Below, in pieces: positions 42,902 through 52,069 of a stretch of DNA of 64,000 nt. Source of the stretch: Sphingomonas rosea (GTDB lineage Bacteria > Pseudomonadota > Alphaproteobacteria > Sphingomonadales > Sphingomonadaceae); assembly GCF_039538065.1 (NCBI RefSeq), contig NZ_BAABBR010000001.1, forward strand, positions 248,001 through 312,000, given 5' to 3'. The position numbers and the translations under genes were made by a program. The notes under the pieces are model-generated. The model was not told where the DNA came from and ran no database searches. It was given only the letters and a program-made list of their open reading frames with translations. The stretch's first letter is position 1. The number at the start of each line of letters is the position of its first letter.

Positions 42902-43687
42902 CTAGCCGAACGTCCAGTCGAGGAACATCATCACCGCCAGCCCCAGCATGAGGGCGAAGGTGGCGATTCCCTCCTGCTTCTCGCGGTGCGTTTCGGGGAT
43001 GATCTCGCTCGACACGACCCAGATCATCGCGCCCCCCGCAAAGCCCAGACCCCACGGCAGAAGCTCGCTCGAGACCGAAATGGCCGAAATCCCGAGGAAG
43101 CCGCCGACAGGCTCGATCAGTCCCGTCAGCACCGCGATCAGAAAGGAGAAGGTTCGGCTGTATCCGACCGCCGCGAGGCTCAAAGCGACGGCGAGGCCCT
43201 CGGGGACATTCTGGAGCCCGATGCCGAAGGCGGTGGCATAGCCGGCGGTCTGGTCGGGGCTGCCGAAGCTCACCCCGACCGCCAGGCCTTCGGGAAAATT
43301 GTGGAGCGAAATGGCGATCACGAACAGCCAGATGCGCGCGAGCTTGCTCTTTTCCGCGCCGCTCATGGGGCCCGAAATGAAATGCTCGTGCGGGGCGTAG
43401 CGATTGACGAGCTGGAGGGTGGTCGCGCCGAGAAGGACCGCGGCGGCCATGATGGTCGCTGCGATGGTCTTGTTGCCGCCGTGAAGATCGCCCGCGGCCT
43501 CCAGCCCCGGGATGATCAGCGAGAAGAAGCTCGCCGCCAGCATGATCCCGGCCGAGAAACCGAGAAAGGCGTTTTCGGTGCGCTTGCCGATCGAGCGCAT
43601 GAAGAAGACCGGCAGGGCGCCAAGCGTCGTCGCCTGCCCCGCAAGGAAGCTGCCGAGCGTTCCGGTGGCGATGAGGCCTAGGCTCAT
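42902..43687 (-). CDS. ZIP family divalent metal transporter (ZupT-like)
   Basis: The 261-residue product has eight helices and the ZIP metal motifs HNFPEGLAVG and QNVPEGLAVA in helices four and five, with a cytosolic loop between the first helices. ZIP proteins import zinc, iron or manganese. The second motif has Q in place of the usual H, which may alter metal choice. The ATG overlaps the stop of the aldose epimerase gene by four bases, so the two are coupled, an unexpected pairing. Confidence 0.9.
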   Translation of the reverse strand: MSLGLIATGTLGSFLAGQATTLGALPVFFMRSIGKRTENAFLGFSAGIMLAASFFSLIIPGLEAAGDLHGGNKTIAATIMAAAVLLGATTLQLVNRYAPHEHFISGPMSGAEKSKLARIWLFVIAISLHNFPEGLAVGVSFGSPDQTAGYATAFGIGLQNVPEGLAVALSLAAVGYSRTFSFLIAVLTGLIEPVGGFLGISAISVSSELLPWGLGFAGGAMIWVVSSEIIPETHREKQEGIATFALMLGLAVMMFLDWTFG

Positions 43688-44568
43688 GCGAGTTCGAGCC
43701 GCATGGTGAGGCGCATGGACAGGCCGGGCTCGAGAACGCGCATGCCAAGCTGCGCCCAGCGCGCCTCGGGTTCGTTCAGCGCGGCATTGGCGTGGGTCAC
43801 GGGCTCGGCGACGAAGATGCCGCCGCTTTCGGGCGAGTATAGCTGGAAGAAGCGCGCCTCGGGGCTCGTCAGGCGAAGAGTCGCCGGCCATGCCGGGTCG
43901 GTCAGCAGCGCCTCGCCGCCCCATCCGCCAAAGCCATGGTCGAGCCCCTGCCCGCAGGCCGCGCGGTCCGACAGGTCGTAGCGCCCGGTCGCGGGCACTT
44001 CGCCCGTCGGCAGGACATGCTCGTCGATCTCGAACGCGGTTGCGACCTGCGTCCGGATCCGGGTCTCGCTGGTGCAGGGGAAATAGGGGTGCTGGCCAAG
44101 ACCGCAGGGCATCGGCCGGTCGCTGGTGTTGCGGCACTCGAGCGTCAGCGACAGGCCGCGCTCGTCGAGAGCGAACGACTGCCGCGCTTTCCAGTCCCAC
44201 GGCCATTCGCCTGCCTCGTGGGTGAAGCGAAGCTCGGCCGACCTTTCGTGCGCCGTCGCGACATTCCAGGCCCCGAGCCAGCCCTGCCCGTGGAGCGGCG
44301 AGGGATCGCCCGCCATGTTCGGCGCCAACCGGACCTCCTCGCCGCGAAACACGAACCGGCCATCGCGGATCCGGTTCACGTAAGGCACCAGCGGGAAACT
44401 CGCCTGGTCGAGAACGGTTGTTTCTCCACTGTGGCTTTCGCGCAAAAGCGGGACGCGGCGCCCTTCGGAAGTCCAGGTGAAGCGATGAATAGACCCGCCC
44501 AATGAAGGACTTAGCACCAGTTCGAGGGGGCCGGCACGAAGCGTGAGCTGATGGGTCTGATCGATCAT
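43684..44568 (-). CDS. Aldose 1-epimerase family protein
   Basis: The 294-residue product is a galactose-mutarotase-like beta sandwich. It shows LSPSLGGSIHRFTW, FPLVPYVNRIRDGRF (the NR region), PLHGQGWLGAW and GLGQHPYFPC with the catalytic histidines, and a late HVLPTGEVPATG strand. It interconverts anomers of a hexose, which fits the galactose island that follows about 500 bases to the right, though it is transcribed with the ZIP transporter. The catalytic glutamate region is less clear, so the exact sugar is open. Confidence 0.85.
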   Translation of the reverse strand: MIDQTHQLTLRAGPLELVLSPSLGGSIHRFTWTSEGRRVPLLRESHSGETTVLDQASFPLVPYVNRIRDGRFVFRGEEVRLAPNMAGDPSPLHGQGWLGAWNVATAHERSAELRFTHEAGEWPWDWKARQSFALDERGLSLTLECRNTSDRPMPCGLGQHPYFPCTSETRIRTQVATAFEIDEHVLPTGEVPATGRYDLSDRAACGQGLDHGFGGWGGEALLTDPAWPATLRLTSPEARFFQLYSPESGGIFVAEPVTHANAALNEPEARWAQLGMRVLEPGLSMRLTMRLELA

Positions 44569-44693
44569 ATGAACCCGGTATTGGCCCGATGTTCAGTCGG
44601 CGGCAACTGATCTGGGGATAAGTGGCTCAAATCGCCTTGCGCGACGATGCGTCAGGGCAGATGAAACCCCCGGTTGCGGGGAGGGACGGAACG

Positions 44694-45002
44694 ATGCGCA
44701 CCCGAGTGAAGGACTATATCGAAGTCAGCGACTACACGTCGCTCGACCGGCTGATCACCACGCTGACGGCCATTCGCGACAGCCTGCCCGAGGGCGCCGA
44801 CCCCGAGCTCAAGCTGCGCGGCGACGACATCTTCGGCCGCCGCCTCTCGATCACCTACTTTCGCGAGCTGAGCGCCGAGGAGCAAGCGCTCGACGCCAAA
44901 TATCACGCGCGTGACCAGGCAGTGACGGATGAGCTAAAGGCGCTGACCGCCAAGCTCGACGACGTGCCCTACGACAAGCCCAAGGCACGCCGCGCGGCGT
45001 GA
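44694..45002 (+). CDS. Small conserved-looking cytosolic protein
   Basis: The 102-residue product is acidic and helical (MRTRVKDYIEVSDYTSLDRLI, then RLSITYFRELSAEEQALDAKYH and a lysine/arginine end). There is no signal or membrane helix. ATG 44694 is chosen because GGGGAGGGA precedes it; the frame's GTG at 44622 has no site. No function is known to me. It stands alone and ends at a good terminator. Confidence 0.7.
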   Translation: MRTRVKDYIEVSDYTSLDRLITTLTAIRDSLPEGADPELKLRGDDIFGRRLSITYFRELSAEEQALDAKYHARDQAVTDELKALTAKLDDVPYDKPKARRAA

Positions 45003-45013
45003 TCCCATTCGAG

Positions 45014-45042
45014 GTCCCGGCTGAGGCCGGGACTTCGTCTTT
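45014..45042 (+). terminator. Rho-independent terminator between convergent genes
   Basis: Perfect 8-base stem GTCCCGGC (45014-45021) and 45026-45033 with loop TGAG, followed by TTCGTCTTT. It ends the small gene at 45002 and faces the galactonate dehydratase operon. Confidence 0.75.
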
Positions 45043-45060
45043 GAAGGCGCTGGTCGCCCG

Positions 45061-46218
45061 TTACCATTCCGCGAAGCTGCCGTCGTGCTGGCGCCAGATC
45101 GGGTTGCGCCAGCGATGGCCGTCTTTCGCCACCTCGCGCACCTTGGCTTCGTCGATCGTCACGCCGAGCCCGGGCTTTTCGGGCATGAGCAGATAGCCGT
45201 CGACCGGGGTCAGAACCTCGGGGTCGGTGATGAACTCTAGCAGGTCGTGGCCCACGTTGTAGTGGATGCCGAGGCTCATCTCCTGAATCGCGACATTGGG
45301 CGCATTCGCGGCGAGCTGAAGGCAGGCGGCTAGCGCGAGCGGGCCCAGCGGGCAATGCGGCGCCACCGCCACGTCATAGGCCTCGGCCATGGACGCGATC
45401 CGGCGGCATTCCGAAATCCCGCCCGCGTGGCTGAGGTCGGGCTGGATGATGTCCACCGCGCCGGTCTCGAAGAAGCGCTTGAAATCCCACCGGCTGTAGA
45501 GCCGCTCGCCGAGCGCGATCGGGGTGGACACGAGGTTGGCGATGTCGGCGAGGCCCTCGGGATTTTCGCTCAGCAGCGGCTCCTCGATGAAGAGGAGGCC
45601 CATCGGCTCGAGGACCTTGGCGAGTTGCTTGGCCATTGCGCGATGCACCCGGCCATGGAAGTCGAGGCCGACGTCCATGCCCTGCGCCTGCGCCGCCTCG
45701 ACGCGCCGGATGACGTCGTCGAACAGCCGCGGGGTACCGATCCAGTCGAGCTCGGCGGTCGCGTTCATCTTCACCGCCGAGAAGCCCTGCGCCTTGCGGG
45801 CGGCGGCGGCGCTGTCGATCTCGTGCGGTTTGTCCCCGCCGATCCAGGCATAGGCCCGGATCTTGTCGCGCACGCGGCCGCCCATCAGTTCCCACGCGGG
45901 CACGCCGAGCGCCTTGCCCTTCAAATCCCACAGCGCCTGGTCGAGGCCGGAGAGCGCGCTCATCAGCACCGGGCCACCGCGGTAGAAGCCGCCGCGATAG
46001 GCGATCTGCCAGATGTCCTCGATCCGCCGCGCGTCGTGGCCGATGAAGCGGTCGCGGATCGCCTCGAACGCACCGTTCACCGCCTCGGCATGACCCTCGA
46101 GGCTGGCTTCGCCCCAGCCGTGCGCGCCGTCGACCGTCTCGACCCGGACGAACAGCCAGCGCGGGGGCACGAGGAACGTCTCGATCCGCCCGATCTTGAG
46201 TTCGGGGCAGCCGGTCAT
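45061..46218 (-). CDS. dgoD: D-galactonate dehydratase
   Basis: The 385-residue enolase-superfamily enzyme removes water from D-galactonate to give 2-keto-3-deoxygalactonate. Metal ligands are D186 (GLDFHGR), E212 (FIEEPL) and E238 (LGERLYSRW); H188 and H288 (APHCPLGPLALA) fit the base pair of the family. The N-terminal WGEASLEGHAEAV capping domain is present. It overlaps the stop of the GH1-like gene by four bases (ATGA) and so closes the minus-strand operon lactonase - GH1-like - dgoD. Confidence 0.93.
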   Translation of the reverse strand: MTGCPELKIGRIETFLVPPRWLFVRVETVDGAHGWGEASLEGHAEAVNGAFEAIRDRFIGHDARRIEDIWQIAYRGGFYRGGPVLMSALSGLDQALWDLKGKALGVPAWELMGGRVRDKIRAYAWIGGDKPHEIDSAAAARKAQGFSAVKMNATAELDWIGTPRLFDDVIRRVEAAQAQGMDVGLDFHGRVHRAMAKQLAKVLEPMGLLFIEEPLLSENPEGLADIANLVSTPIALGERLYSRWDFKRFFETGAVDIIQPDLSHAGGISECRRIASMAEAYDVAVAPHCPLGPLALAACLQLAANAPNVAIQEMSLGIHYNVGHDLLEFITDPEVLTPVDGYLLMPEKPGLGVTIDEAKVREVAKDGHRWRNPIWRQHDGSFAEW

Positions 46219-47522
46219 GCGGCCTCCGGCGTCTGCTGGTCCTGGTTGCCCAAGGCGAGGCCCTTGTCCTGCGGCTCCTTGCGGTCACCGGGCGGCGTGG
46301 TCATCGGCGGCCAGACCGACTGGTGCAGCGGCTTGACCGGCACCGCGAGGCAGACCGACGAGGCCGGCAGCACGTCGCGCCAGTCCCTGATGAGCTGCTT
46401 GTAGGCCTTGCCGACGTTCCGGATGTTGCGGTTGAGGTCATAGAGCCCGAGCGGATTGACGTTGCCGTTCTGCTCGCGAAGCGCGGTGTCCCAGTCGACC
46501 TGATCGGTCAGCGAATACCAGGTGAAGCCGACGGTAGGGATGCCGACGTTGCGCAGCCGCAGGACGTTGGCCCATTCCTTCCACAACCACTGCACCGCTT
46601 CCTGCCCTGTCGGCCCCTCCTTGAGGTTGGTCTCGGTGTGCATGATCGGGAGCCGGTAGCGATTGTGATACTGGCGGGTGATCTCGCAATAGCCGAACAC
46701 CTCGCCGCTCGCCTCGGTGCGACCGTCGGCATGGACCCGGTGCTCGTTGGTCCAGTAATAATCGTTGCCGAGGATGCAGTGCTGCTTGAGGCGGTTGCCG
46801 AGGAAGAAGTGATATTCCTCCCGGGTCATGCCGTTATCCATCAGATATTCGTACATCTCGCTGTCGACCCGGCGCCCGTAGTTGAGGTCGAGGCTGAGGA
46901 AGCGGCGGCTGTTGAGGACTTCGGCCGGACCGATGGCGGCCGGGCTGTCGGCGTGGAAGTATTCGGAAGATTCGGACTGGATGAAGATGGCGTCGGGCCG
47001 CCGCTTCAGGATTTCCGTCATCGCCAGCACATTGGCCTTCACGATGTGCTTGAGGGCGGTGACGAACGAGCGATCGGTGCGCTCCTGCTCGTTCCACCAG
47101 CCATATTTGGCGCTGAAGGCAGCGCAGATGAACATTTCGTTCACCGGCGTGTAGAGCTGGATCCACGGATAGCGCTCGGCGAAATCGGCGGCGTAATTGG
47201 CGAAGTGCTGGCTGAAGTCGGGGTTCTGGAAATTGCCGATCCAGTCGGGCACGCCGAAGTGGCAGAGGTCGACGATCGGGGTGATGTCGCGCTTCCTGAG
47301 GTCGTTCAGCGTGAGGTCGGCGAATTCCCAGTCATATTTGCCGGGCGCCAGAAACGTCTTGTGGATCGGCGGGCCGAAGCGAAGATACTGGATCCCGATG
47401 TCCTCGACGCAGTCGAAGTCCTCCTGCCATCTTTTGTAATGGTTGGACGCCTCCATCTGGTCGACGCGGGTACGCCCGCCGTTGATGGTCGGGATGCTGT
47501 TCTCGATTCCCGTGGCGAACAT
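46215..47522 (-). CDS. Family 1-like glycoside hydrolase
   Basis: The 435-residue protein has a (beta/alpha)8 glycosidase pattern: FGPPIHKTF, then the acid/base region YTPVNEM and the late nucleophile-like glutamate in MHTETNL, with FTWYSLTDQVDWD near the end, all in the order of GH1 enzymes. It lacks a signal peptide, so it works in the cytosol on imported oligosaccharides. Sequence is far from classical beta-glucosidases, so specificity (beta-galactosidase is attractive given the context) is inference. It lies between the lactonase and dgoD in one operon. Confidence 0.75.
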   Translation of the reverse strand: MFATGIENSIPTINGGRTRVDQMEASNHYKRWQEDFDCVEDIGIQYLRFGPPIHKTFLAPGKYDWEFADLTLNDLRKRDITPIVDLCHFGVPDWIGNFQNPDFSQHFANYAADFAERYPWIQLYTPVNEMFICAAFSAKYGWWNEQERTDRSFVTALKHIVKANVLAMTEILKRRPDAIFIQSESSEYFHADSPAAIGPAEVLNSRRFLSLDLNYGRRVDSEMYEYLMDNGMTREEYHFFLGNRLKQHCILGNDYYWTNEHRVHADGRTEASGEVFGYCEITRQYHNRYRLPIMHTETNLKEGPTGQEAVQWLWKEWANVLRLRNVGIPTVGFTWYSLTDQVDWDTALREQNGNVNPLGLYDLNRNIRNVGKAYKQLIRDWRDVLPASSVCLAVPVKPLHQSVWPPMTTPPGDRKEPQDKGLALGNQDQQTPEAA

Positions 47523-47573
47523 GAAATTGGCGATGATTGCCTCCTCAGGGCAGCTTCGAATTCCGCTCGCCGA

Positions 47574-48437
47574 TCACCCCGCGAAGGGCAGTTCGGCGAT
47601 CCCGGTCACACCCGGTGAGCACATAAAGAGCCCGCCCGCATATGGTTGCGAAGCGAGGTCCTTTTCCTCGAGCCCGATCCGGGCGGAAGTGATGAACAGC
47701 CGGTCGAGGGCGGCGCCGCCGAAGGCGCAACTGGTTGGCCGCTGGACCGGAACGCGAAGCTCGGTGAGGCGCTCGCCGGCGGGCGACAGGCGGCGCAGGC
47801 ACCATCCGTCCCAGAAGGCGATCCACAGGCAACCCTCGGCATCGACCGTCAGCCCGTCGGGATAGCCCTCGCCCTCCCCGAAGCGCGCGAGTTCGCGGCG
47901 GTTGATCGGCGTGCCGTCGGGCGTGAGGTCGTAGCGATAGGTCACCTGCAGCGCGCTGTCGTTGGCATACATGATCTTGCCGTCCGGGCTGAAGGCGGGG
48001 CCATTCGTCACCTTGAAGCCATCGTCGACCCGGCGGCAGGTGAGGTTCTTGTCGACGCGGTAGAAGGCGCCGCTCGCCGCGCGTTCCTCGTCGTCCATCG
48101 TGCCGGCGAAGAGACGGCCGACGCGATCGACCTTTGCGTCGTTGAATCGGTTGGTCTCGCGGTCTTCCTCGGGGTCGAACAACAGGTCGAAGCGCTCGAG
48201 TTCGAGATCGACCGCGGCGATCCCGCGATCGGTCCCGGCGATGTGCCCGCCGGACGCGCGCGGGATCAGGCTACCGACGCGATAGGGCGTGCTGAACTCC
48301 TCGAGCGGGCGGCCATCGCGCCAGCGAAAGGCGCGGCGCCCCTTGATGTCGACAAAGGTCAGGGCGGCGGCTTCGGGGTCCCAGTGCGGGCCCTCGCCGA
48401 GCAACGCTTTCACGTCGGCTACGCAGGTGACGTCCAT
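47574..48437 (-). CDS. SMP-30/gluconolactonase family lactonase (probable galactonolactonase)
   Basis: The 287-residue six-bladed propeller has LLGEGPHWD with the metal glutamate, RFNDAKVDRVGRLFAGTM, VTNGPAFSPDGKIMYAND and GYPDGLTVDAEGCLWIAFWDG, the standard SMP-30 metal and substrate motifs. It should open the galactonolactone made by the galactose dehydrogenase of the facing operon. It is the first gene of the minus-strand operon, 51 bases before the GH1-like gene, and is divergent from dgoK. Confidence 0.9.
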   Translation of the reverse strand: MDVTCVADVKALLGEGPHWDPEAAALTFVDIKGRRAFRWRDGRPLEEFSTPYRVGSLIPRASGGHIAGTDRGIAAVDLELERFDLLFDPEEDRETNRFNDAKVDRVGRLFAGTMDDEERAASGAFYRVDKNLTCRRVDDGFKVTNGPAFSPDGKIMYANDSALQVTYRYDLTPDGTPINRRELARFGEGEGYPDGLTVDAEGCLWIAFWDGWCLRRLSPAGERLTELRVPVQRPTSCAFGGAALDRLFITSARIGLEEKDLASQPYAGGLFMCSPGVTGIAELPFAG

Positions 48438-48510
48438 GGGGACGGGAAAATAGCGCCGCCCACGCGCATTGGTAGGGACACATGAGGCGCTTCGTCGCTT
48501 TTCTTGGGGT

Positions 48511-49404
48511 ATGAGCGCGGGCATGTGGACAGACGGATACATCACGGCCGACTGGGGAACGACCAATCGGCGGGCGTGGCGGGTCGAGGGCGGGCGTGTC
48601 TCCGCCGAATTCGCCGACGACCTTGGCTTCACCAGCGTTTCCCCCGGCGGCTTTCCCGACGAAGTCGCCAACATCCGCCGGCGGCTGGGCGACGTGCCCT
48701 TGCTCCTTGCCGGCATGGTCGGCGCGCGCGGCGGCTGGGTCGACGCGCCCTATCTGCCCTGTCCGCTCGACCTCGATCGCCTCGTCGCCGGGCTGGTCGC
48801 CACCCCCGATCCGCGCGCCTTCATCATCCCCGGGGCCTCCTATCAGGATGGCAGCCGTGCCGACGTCATGCGCGGCGAGGAGACGCAATTCTTCGGCGCG
48901 GTGGCGGCGGGTCTTTGCGCGCCCGACGCGATCATCTGCCACCCGGGCACGCACAACAAATGGGCCTTGCTCGAGGGCGGCCGGCTGACCCGCTTTCGAA
49001 CGGTCATGACCGGCGAGATGTACAATCTCCTCAAGAACGGGAGCCTCCTCAGGGCGTGGCTCGAGACCGAGGCAGCGCCGGGCGAGCATTTCGCTGCCGG
49101 CGTCGCGCAAGGGTGGGAAGGCCGAGCATTGACCGCCGATCTCTTCACCGTCCGTGCCCGCGTACTGCTCGGCACGCTGCCCGAATATCAGGTCGCAAGT
49201 TTCGTCTCGGGCCTGCTGATCGGCGCCGACCTGCGCACCGGCCTGTCCGACCTCCCGCAAGGCGAGGTCGTGGTCATGGGCCGCGGCGCGCTTACGCGCC
49301 TCTTCTCCGCCGCGCTGACCCAGGTCGGACGGCAGAACCGCGAGGTCGACGGGGAAGACGCCTTCCTCGCCGGCGCCCAGGCCATCACGGAGCGACTGTC
49401 ATGA
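48511..49404 (+). CDS. dgoK: 2-dehydro-3-deoxygalactonokinase
   Basis: The 297-residue kinase phosphorylates 2-keto-3-deoxygalactonate. The family pattern is clear: [15 protein letters not shown] (phosphate site), the [23 protein letters not shown] stretch, [29 protein letters not shown] and the late [16 protein letters not shown] 48523 is an equally possible start (293 residues). It begins the plus-strand operon dgoK-dgoA-galactose dehydrogenase, whose genes overlap by four bases each. Its short divergent promoter region with the lactonase gene spans only about 70 bases. Confidence 0.93.
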   Translation: MSAGMWTDGYITADWGTTNRRAWRVEGGRVSAEFADDLGFTSVSPGGFPDEVANIRRRLGDVPLLLAGMVGARGGWVDAPYLPCPLDLDRLVAGLVATPDPRAFIIPGASYQDGSRADVMRGEETQFFGAVAAGLCAPDAIICHPGTHNKWALLEGGRLTRFRTVMTGEMYNLLKNGSLLRAWLETEAAPGEHFAAGVAQGWEGRALTADLFTVRARVLLGTLPEYQVASFVSGLLIGADLRTGLSDLPQGEVVVMGRGALTRLFSAALTQVGRQNREVDGEDAFLAGAQAITERLS

Positions 49405-50030
49405 GCGCGCATCAGGATTTCACCGCCTATCTCGGCCAGTGCCCGCTCGTGGCGATCATCCGCGGGGTGACGCCCGATGAAGCGGTCGCGGTCGGCGAGG
49501 CGCTATTCTCGGCCGGGATCAGGATCATCGAAGTGCCGCTCAACAGCCCGCACCCCTTCGAGAGCATCGACCGCCTGGCCAGGGCGATCGGCGACCGCGC
49601 ACTGATCGGGGCGGGCACTGTCCTCGATGTCCTCAGCGTCGCCCGCGTCAAGGACGCCGGCGGCCGCCTCGTCGTCGCCCCCAATACCGACGCCAAGGTG
49701 ATCGCTGCCGCGGTCCAGGCCGAGATGGTGGCGGCGCCCGGCTACTTCACGCCGACCGAAGCCTTCACCGCACTCGACGCCGGGGCACAGGCGCTGAAGC
49801 TTTTCCCGGCCGAGGGTGCGTCGCCGACCGTTCTCAAGGCGCAGCGCGCGGTGCTGCCCAATGATGTGCCGATCCTCGTTGTCGGCGGGGTCCAGTCCGA
49901 CGGCATGGCGCCGTGGACCGACGCGGGCGCCAACGGCTTCGGCCTCGGTTCGGGCCTGTTCGCGCCGGGTCGAAGCGCCGAGGAAGTGCACGCTCGCGCC
50001 AAGGCCTATGTCGCGGGAGTCGCCAAGTGA
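49401..50030 (+). CDS. dgoA: 2-dehydro-3-deoxy-6-phosphogalactonate aldolase
   Basis: The 209-residue KDPG/KDPGal aldolase splits the sugar acid phosphate into pyruvate and glyceraldehyde 3-phosphate. It has [22 protein letters not shown], the substrate acid E in [15 protein letters not shown], and the Schiff-base lysine in QALKLFPAE. The start overlaps the dgoK stop (ATGA). Among KDPG-type aldolases its neighbours identify it as the galactose version. Confidence 0.93.
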   Translation: MSAHQDFTAYLGQCPLVAIIRGVTPDEAVAVGEALFSAGIRIIEVPLNSPHPFESIDRLARAIGDRALIGAGTVLDVLSVARVKDAGGRLVVAPNTDAKVIAAAVQAEMVAAPGYFTPTEAFTALDAGAQALKLFPAEGASPTVLKAQRAVLPNDVPILVVGGVQSDGMAPWTDAGANGFGLGSGLFAPGRSAEEVHARAKAYVAGVAK

Positions 50031-50956
50031 AGCCTTTGAAGATCGCCATCATCGGCTTCGGCAAGATCGCCGAGGACCAGCACGTCCCAGCCATCGAAGG
50101 CAGCGGACGGTTCGAGATTGCCGGGAGCAGCAGCCGGCAGGGCAATGGCCCCGCCCCCAATTTCACCGACTGGCGCGAGCTCCTCGACACGGTGCCAGGC
50201 ATCGAAGCGGTGGCGATCACCACCCCGCCCGCGCCCCGTCACGACATCGCAGCCGAATGCATCGCGCGCGGGCTTCACCTGCTGCTCGAGAAACCGCCTT
50301 GCGCGACATTGGGCGAGGTCGAAGACCTTCGCCGCATGGCCGCCGCCAAGGGCGTCACGCTCTTCACCAGCTGGCACGCGCAGCACAATGCAGGTGTTGC
50401 GGCGGCCGCCAAGCTCCTCGTCGGCCAGCGCATCAGGTCGATGCGCATCACCTGGCACGAGGACGTCCACAAATGGCATCCCGGCCAGCAATGGGTGTTC
50501 GAACCCGGCGGCTTCGGCGTCTTCGATCCCGGCATCAATGCTTTCTCGGTCGCGACCGCGATCCTGCCCGCGCCGATGTTCGTGAAGGAGGGCATGCTGT
50601 CGATGCCCGCCAACGCCCAGACTCCGATCGCGGCGGAGCTATCCTTCACCAGCCCGGCCGCCGACGGTCCGCTCAGCGCAAGCCTCGACTGGCGCAAGAC
50701 CGATGGCGAGGAATGGACGATCGAGATCGAGACCGGGGACGGCGCCAGGATGAAGCTGGTCGAGGGCGGCGCGCGGCTGATCCTCGACGGCGACGAGGTG
50801 CCGGGCAGCAAGGCGGGCGAATATCCCGACCTCTATGCGACGTTCGCTAGGTTGATCGACGAGCGGCAGAGCCTGGTCGACGCCGAACCACTGCGAATCG
50901 TCGCCGACGCGATGCTGGTCAGCCGCCGCGAGACCGTCGAGCCGGTCACCGTCTGA
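50027..50956 (+). CDS. D-galactose 1-dehydrogenase (Gfo/Idh/MocA family)
   Basis: The 309-residue NAD(P)-dependent enzyme has the Rossmann start [18 protein letters not shown] and the catalytic lysine segment [11 protein letters not shown], with [30 protein letters not shown] in the substrate domain, as in galactose dehydrogenases of the De Ley-Doudoroff route. It starts at GTG 50027, overlapping the dgoA stop (GTGA). It oxidises galactose to the lactone, the first step of the pathway encoded around it. Its 3' end overlaps the convergent GH43 gene by 11 bases. Confidence 0.85.
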   Translation: MKPLKIAIIGFGKIAEDQHVPAIEGSGRFEIAGSSSRQGNGPAPNFTDWRELLDTVPGIEAVAITTPPAPRHDIAAECIARGLHLLLEKPPCATLGEVEDLRRMAAAKGVTLFTSWHAQHNAGVAAAAKLLVGQRIRSMRITWHEDVHKWHPGQQWVFEPGGFGVFDPGINAFSVATAILPAPMFVKEGMLSMPANAQTPIAAELSFTSPAADGPLSASLDWRKTDGEEWTIEIETGDGARMKLVEGGARLILDGDEVPGSKAGEYPDLYATFARLIDERQSLVDAEPLRIVADAMLVSRRETVEPVTV

Positions 50957-51983
50957 CCACCGGTCCCGGCTGCGGCCCGCTGCTTGGGGACTTACCCGCG
51001 ATCTCGGGCCAGCCATCGCGCCAGGCGAGGGGGTCAAGCAGCATCACGCGGCGGGTGTTGACGTCGTCGGTCGGCTTGGTCCGCGGCCGGCGTGCATCGA
51101 CTCCGTGATAGAGGATCCAGTCCTGCCCCGCTTCGTCGGTGACGATGCTGTTGTGCCCCGGTGCGATCCACTGGCGATTGCCTTCGAGCACCAGGTAGAG
51201 TGGCCGCGCGCGGACCTCGAACGGCCCCGTCGGTGATCGCGATCGCCCCACCATCACCGCATAATGCGCCTTGGGTCCGCAGCAATTGTCGCCCGAGAAG
51301 AAGAGGTAATAATAACCGTCGCGTACGGTCACCCAAGCGCCTTCCACCAGGCGTCGGTACTCCGCGGGATCGTCCGACTTGACCGTCTCGACCAGCGGCA
51401 CCGGGCTCGATCCGTCCGCGAAGGACAGGCCGTCAGGGCTTAGTTCCTGCACCTTGATCGGCCCGAAGCCCGATCCCCAATAAAGATAGGTCTTGCCGCT
51501 CGCCGGATCGGTGAAGGCATGGGGATCGATGTTGACGAAGCCATCGCCGCACAGGAGCGGCGTGCCCTTGTCGGTGAAGGGACCTTCCGGTCGGCTGGCG
51601 GTTGCCACCGCGAGGCACAGGCCGCGCTTGTCGTCGGTCAATGCGGCGTCGGGCTTGGCCGAATAATAGAGCAGCCACCGGTCGCCCATGCGGAAGACGT
51701 CGGGCGCCCAGAAGTCCTGCGTTCGGCTGGCCCAGGCGGGTTTTACCGGCAGCGCGTCGCCCGCATCGGCCCAGGTCATGAGGTCGTCGGAGCGGGCGAG
51801 CTGGATGTTGCGCACCGGATCGCCGCCCTGCGTCGCATAGACGTAGAATTTGCCGTCGCCCCCGCGCACCACCGCGGGATCGGGAAAGTCGCGGTCGATC
51901 ACCGGATTGGCGTAGCGGCCCGCCGGGGGGAGGCTGGCGCAGGCCGAGAGGGCCAGCGCGGCGGCGAGGACGAGGATACGCAT
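50946..51983 (-). CDS. GH43-family glycosidase, lipoprotein (arabinanase-like)
   Basis: The 345-residue product starts with a lipoprotein signal (MRILVLAAALALSACASLP, lipobox LSAC) and then the five-bladed GH43 fold: NPVIDRDFPDPAVVRGGDGKFYVYAT with the catalytic-base aspartate, WAPDVFRMGDRWLLYYSA, NIDPHAFTD with the pKa aspartate and VEGAWVTVRDGYYYLFFSG with the acid glutamate. This is closest to arabinan endo- or exo-hydrolases. It would act in the periplasm or at the outer membrane on arabinose-bearing chains. Confidence 0.85.
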   Translation of the reverse strand: MRILVLAAALALSACASLPPAGRYANPVIDRDFPDPAVVRGGDGKFYVYATQGGDPVRNIQLARSDDLMTWADAGDALPVKPAWASRTQDFWAPDVFRMGDRWLLYYSAKPDAALTDDKRGLCLAVATASRPEGPFTDKGTPLLCGDGFVNIDPHAFTDPASGKTYLYWGSGFGPIKVQELSPDGLSFADGSSPVPLVETVKSDDPAEYRRLVEGAWVTVRDGYYYLFFSGDNCCGPKAHYAVMVGRSRSPTGPFEVRARPLYLVLEGNRQWIAPGHNSIVTDEAGQDWILYHGVDARRPRTKPTDDVNTRRVMLLDPLAWRDGWPEIAGKSPSSGPQPGPVVRR

Positions 51984-52069
51984 CGCCGCCGAGCCTAAGT
52001 GCCTCGGTCCGCAAAAGAAAGCGCAGCCACGGCTTGTGCTCCCCTGTCGCGCCCCTACTTTCCCCTGCC

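Noticed and set aside
48469..48484. GntR-like site (TGGT...ACAC) between the lactonase and dgoK genes
   Set aside because: The halves are not symmetric enough to the known t.GT...AC.a pattern to claim an operator.
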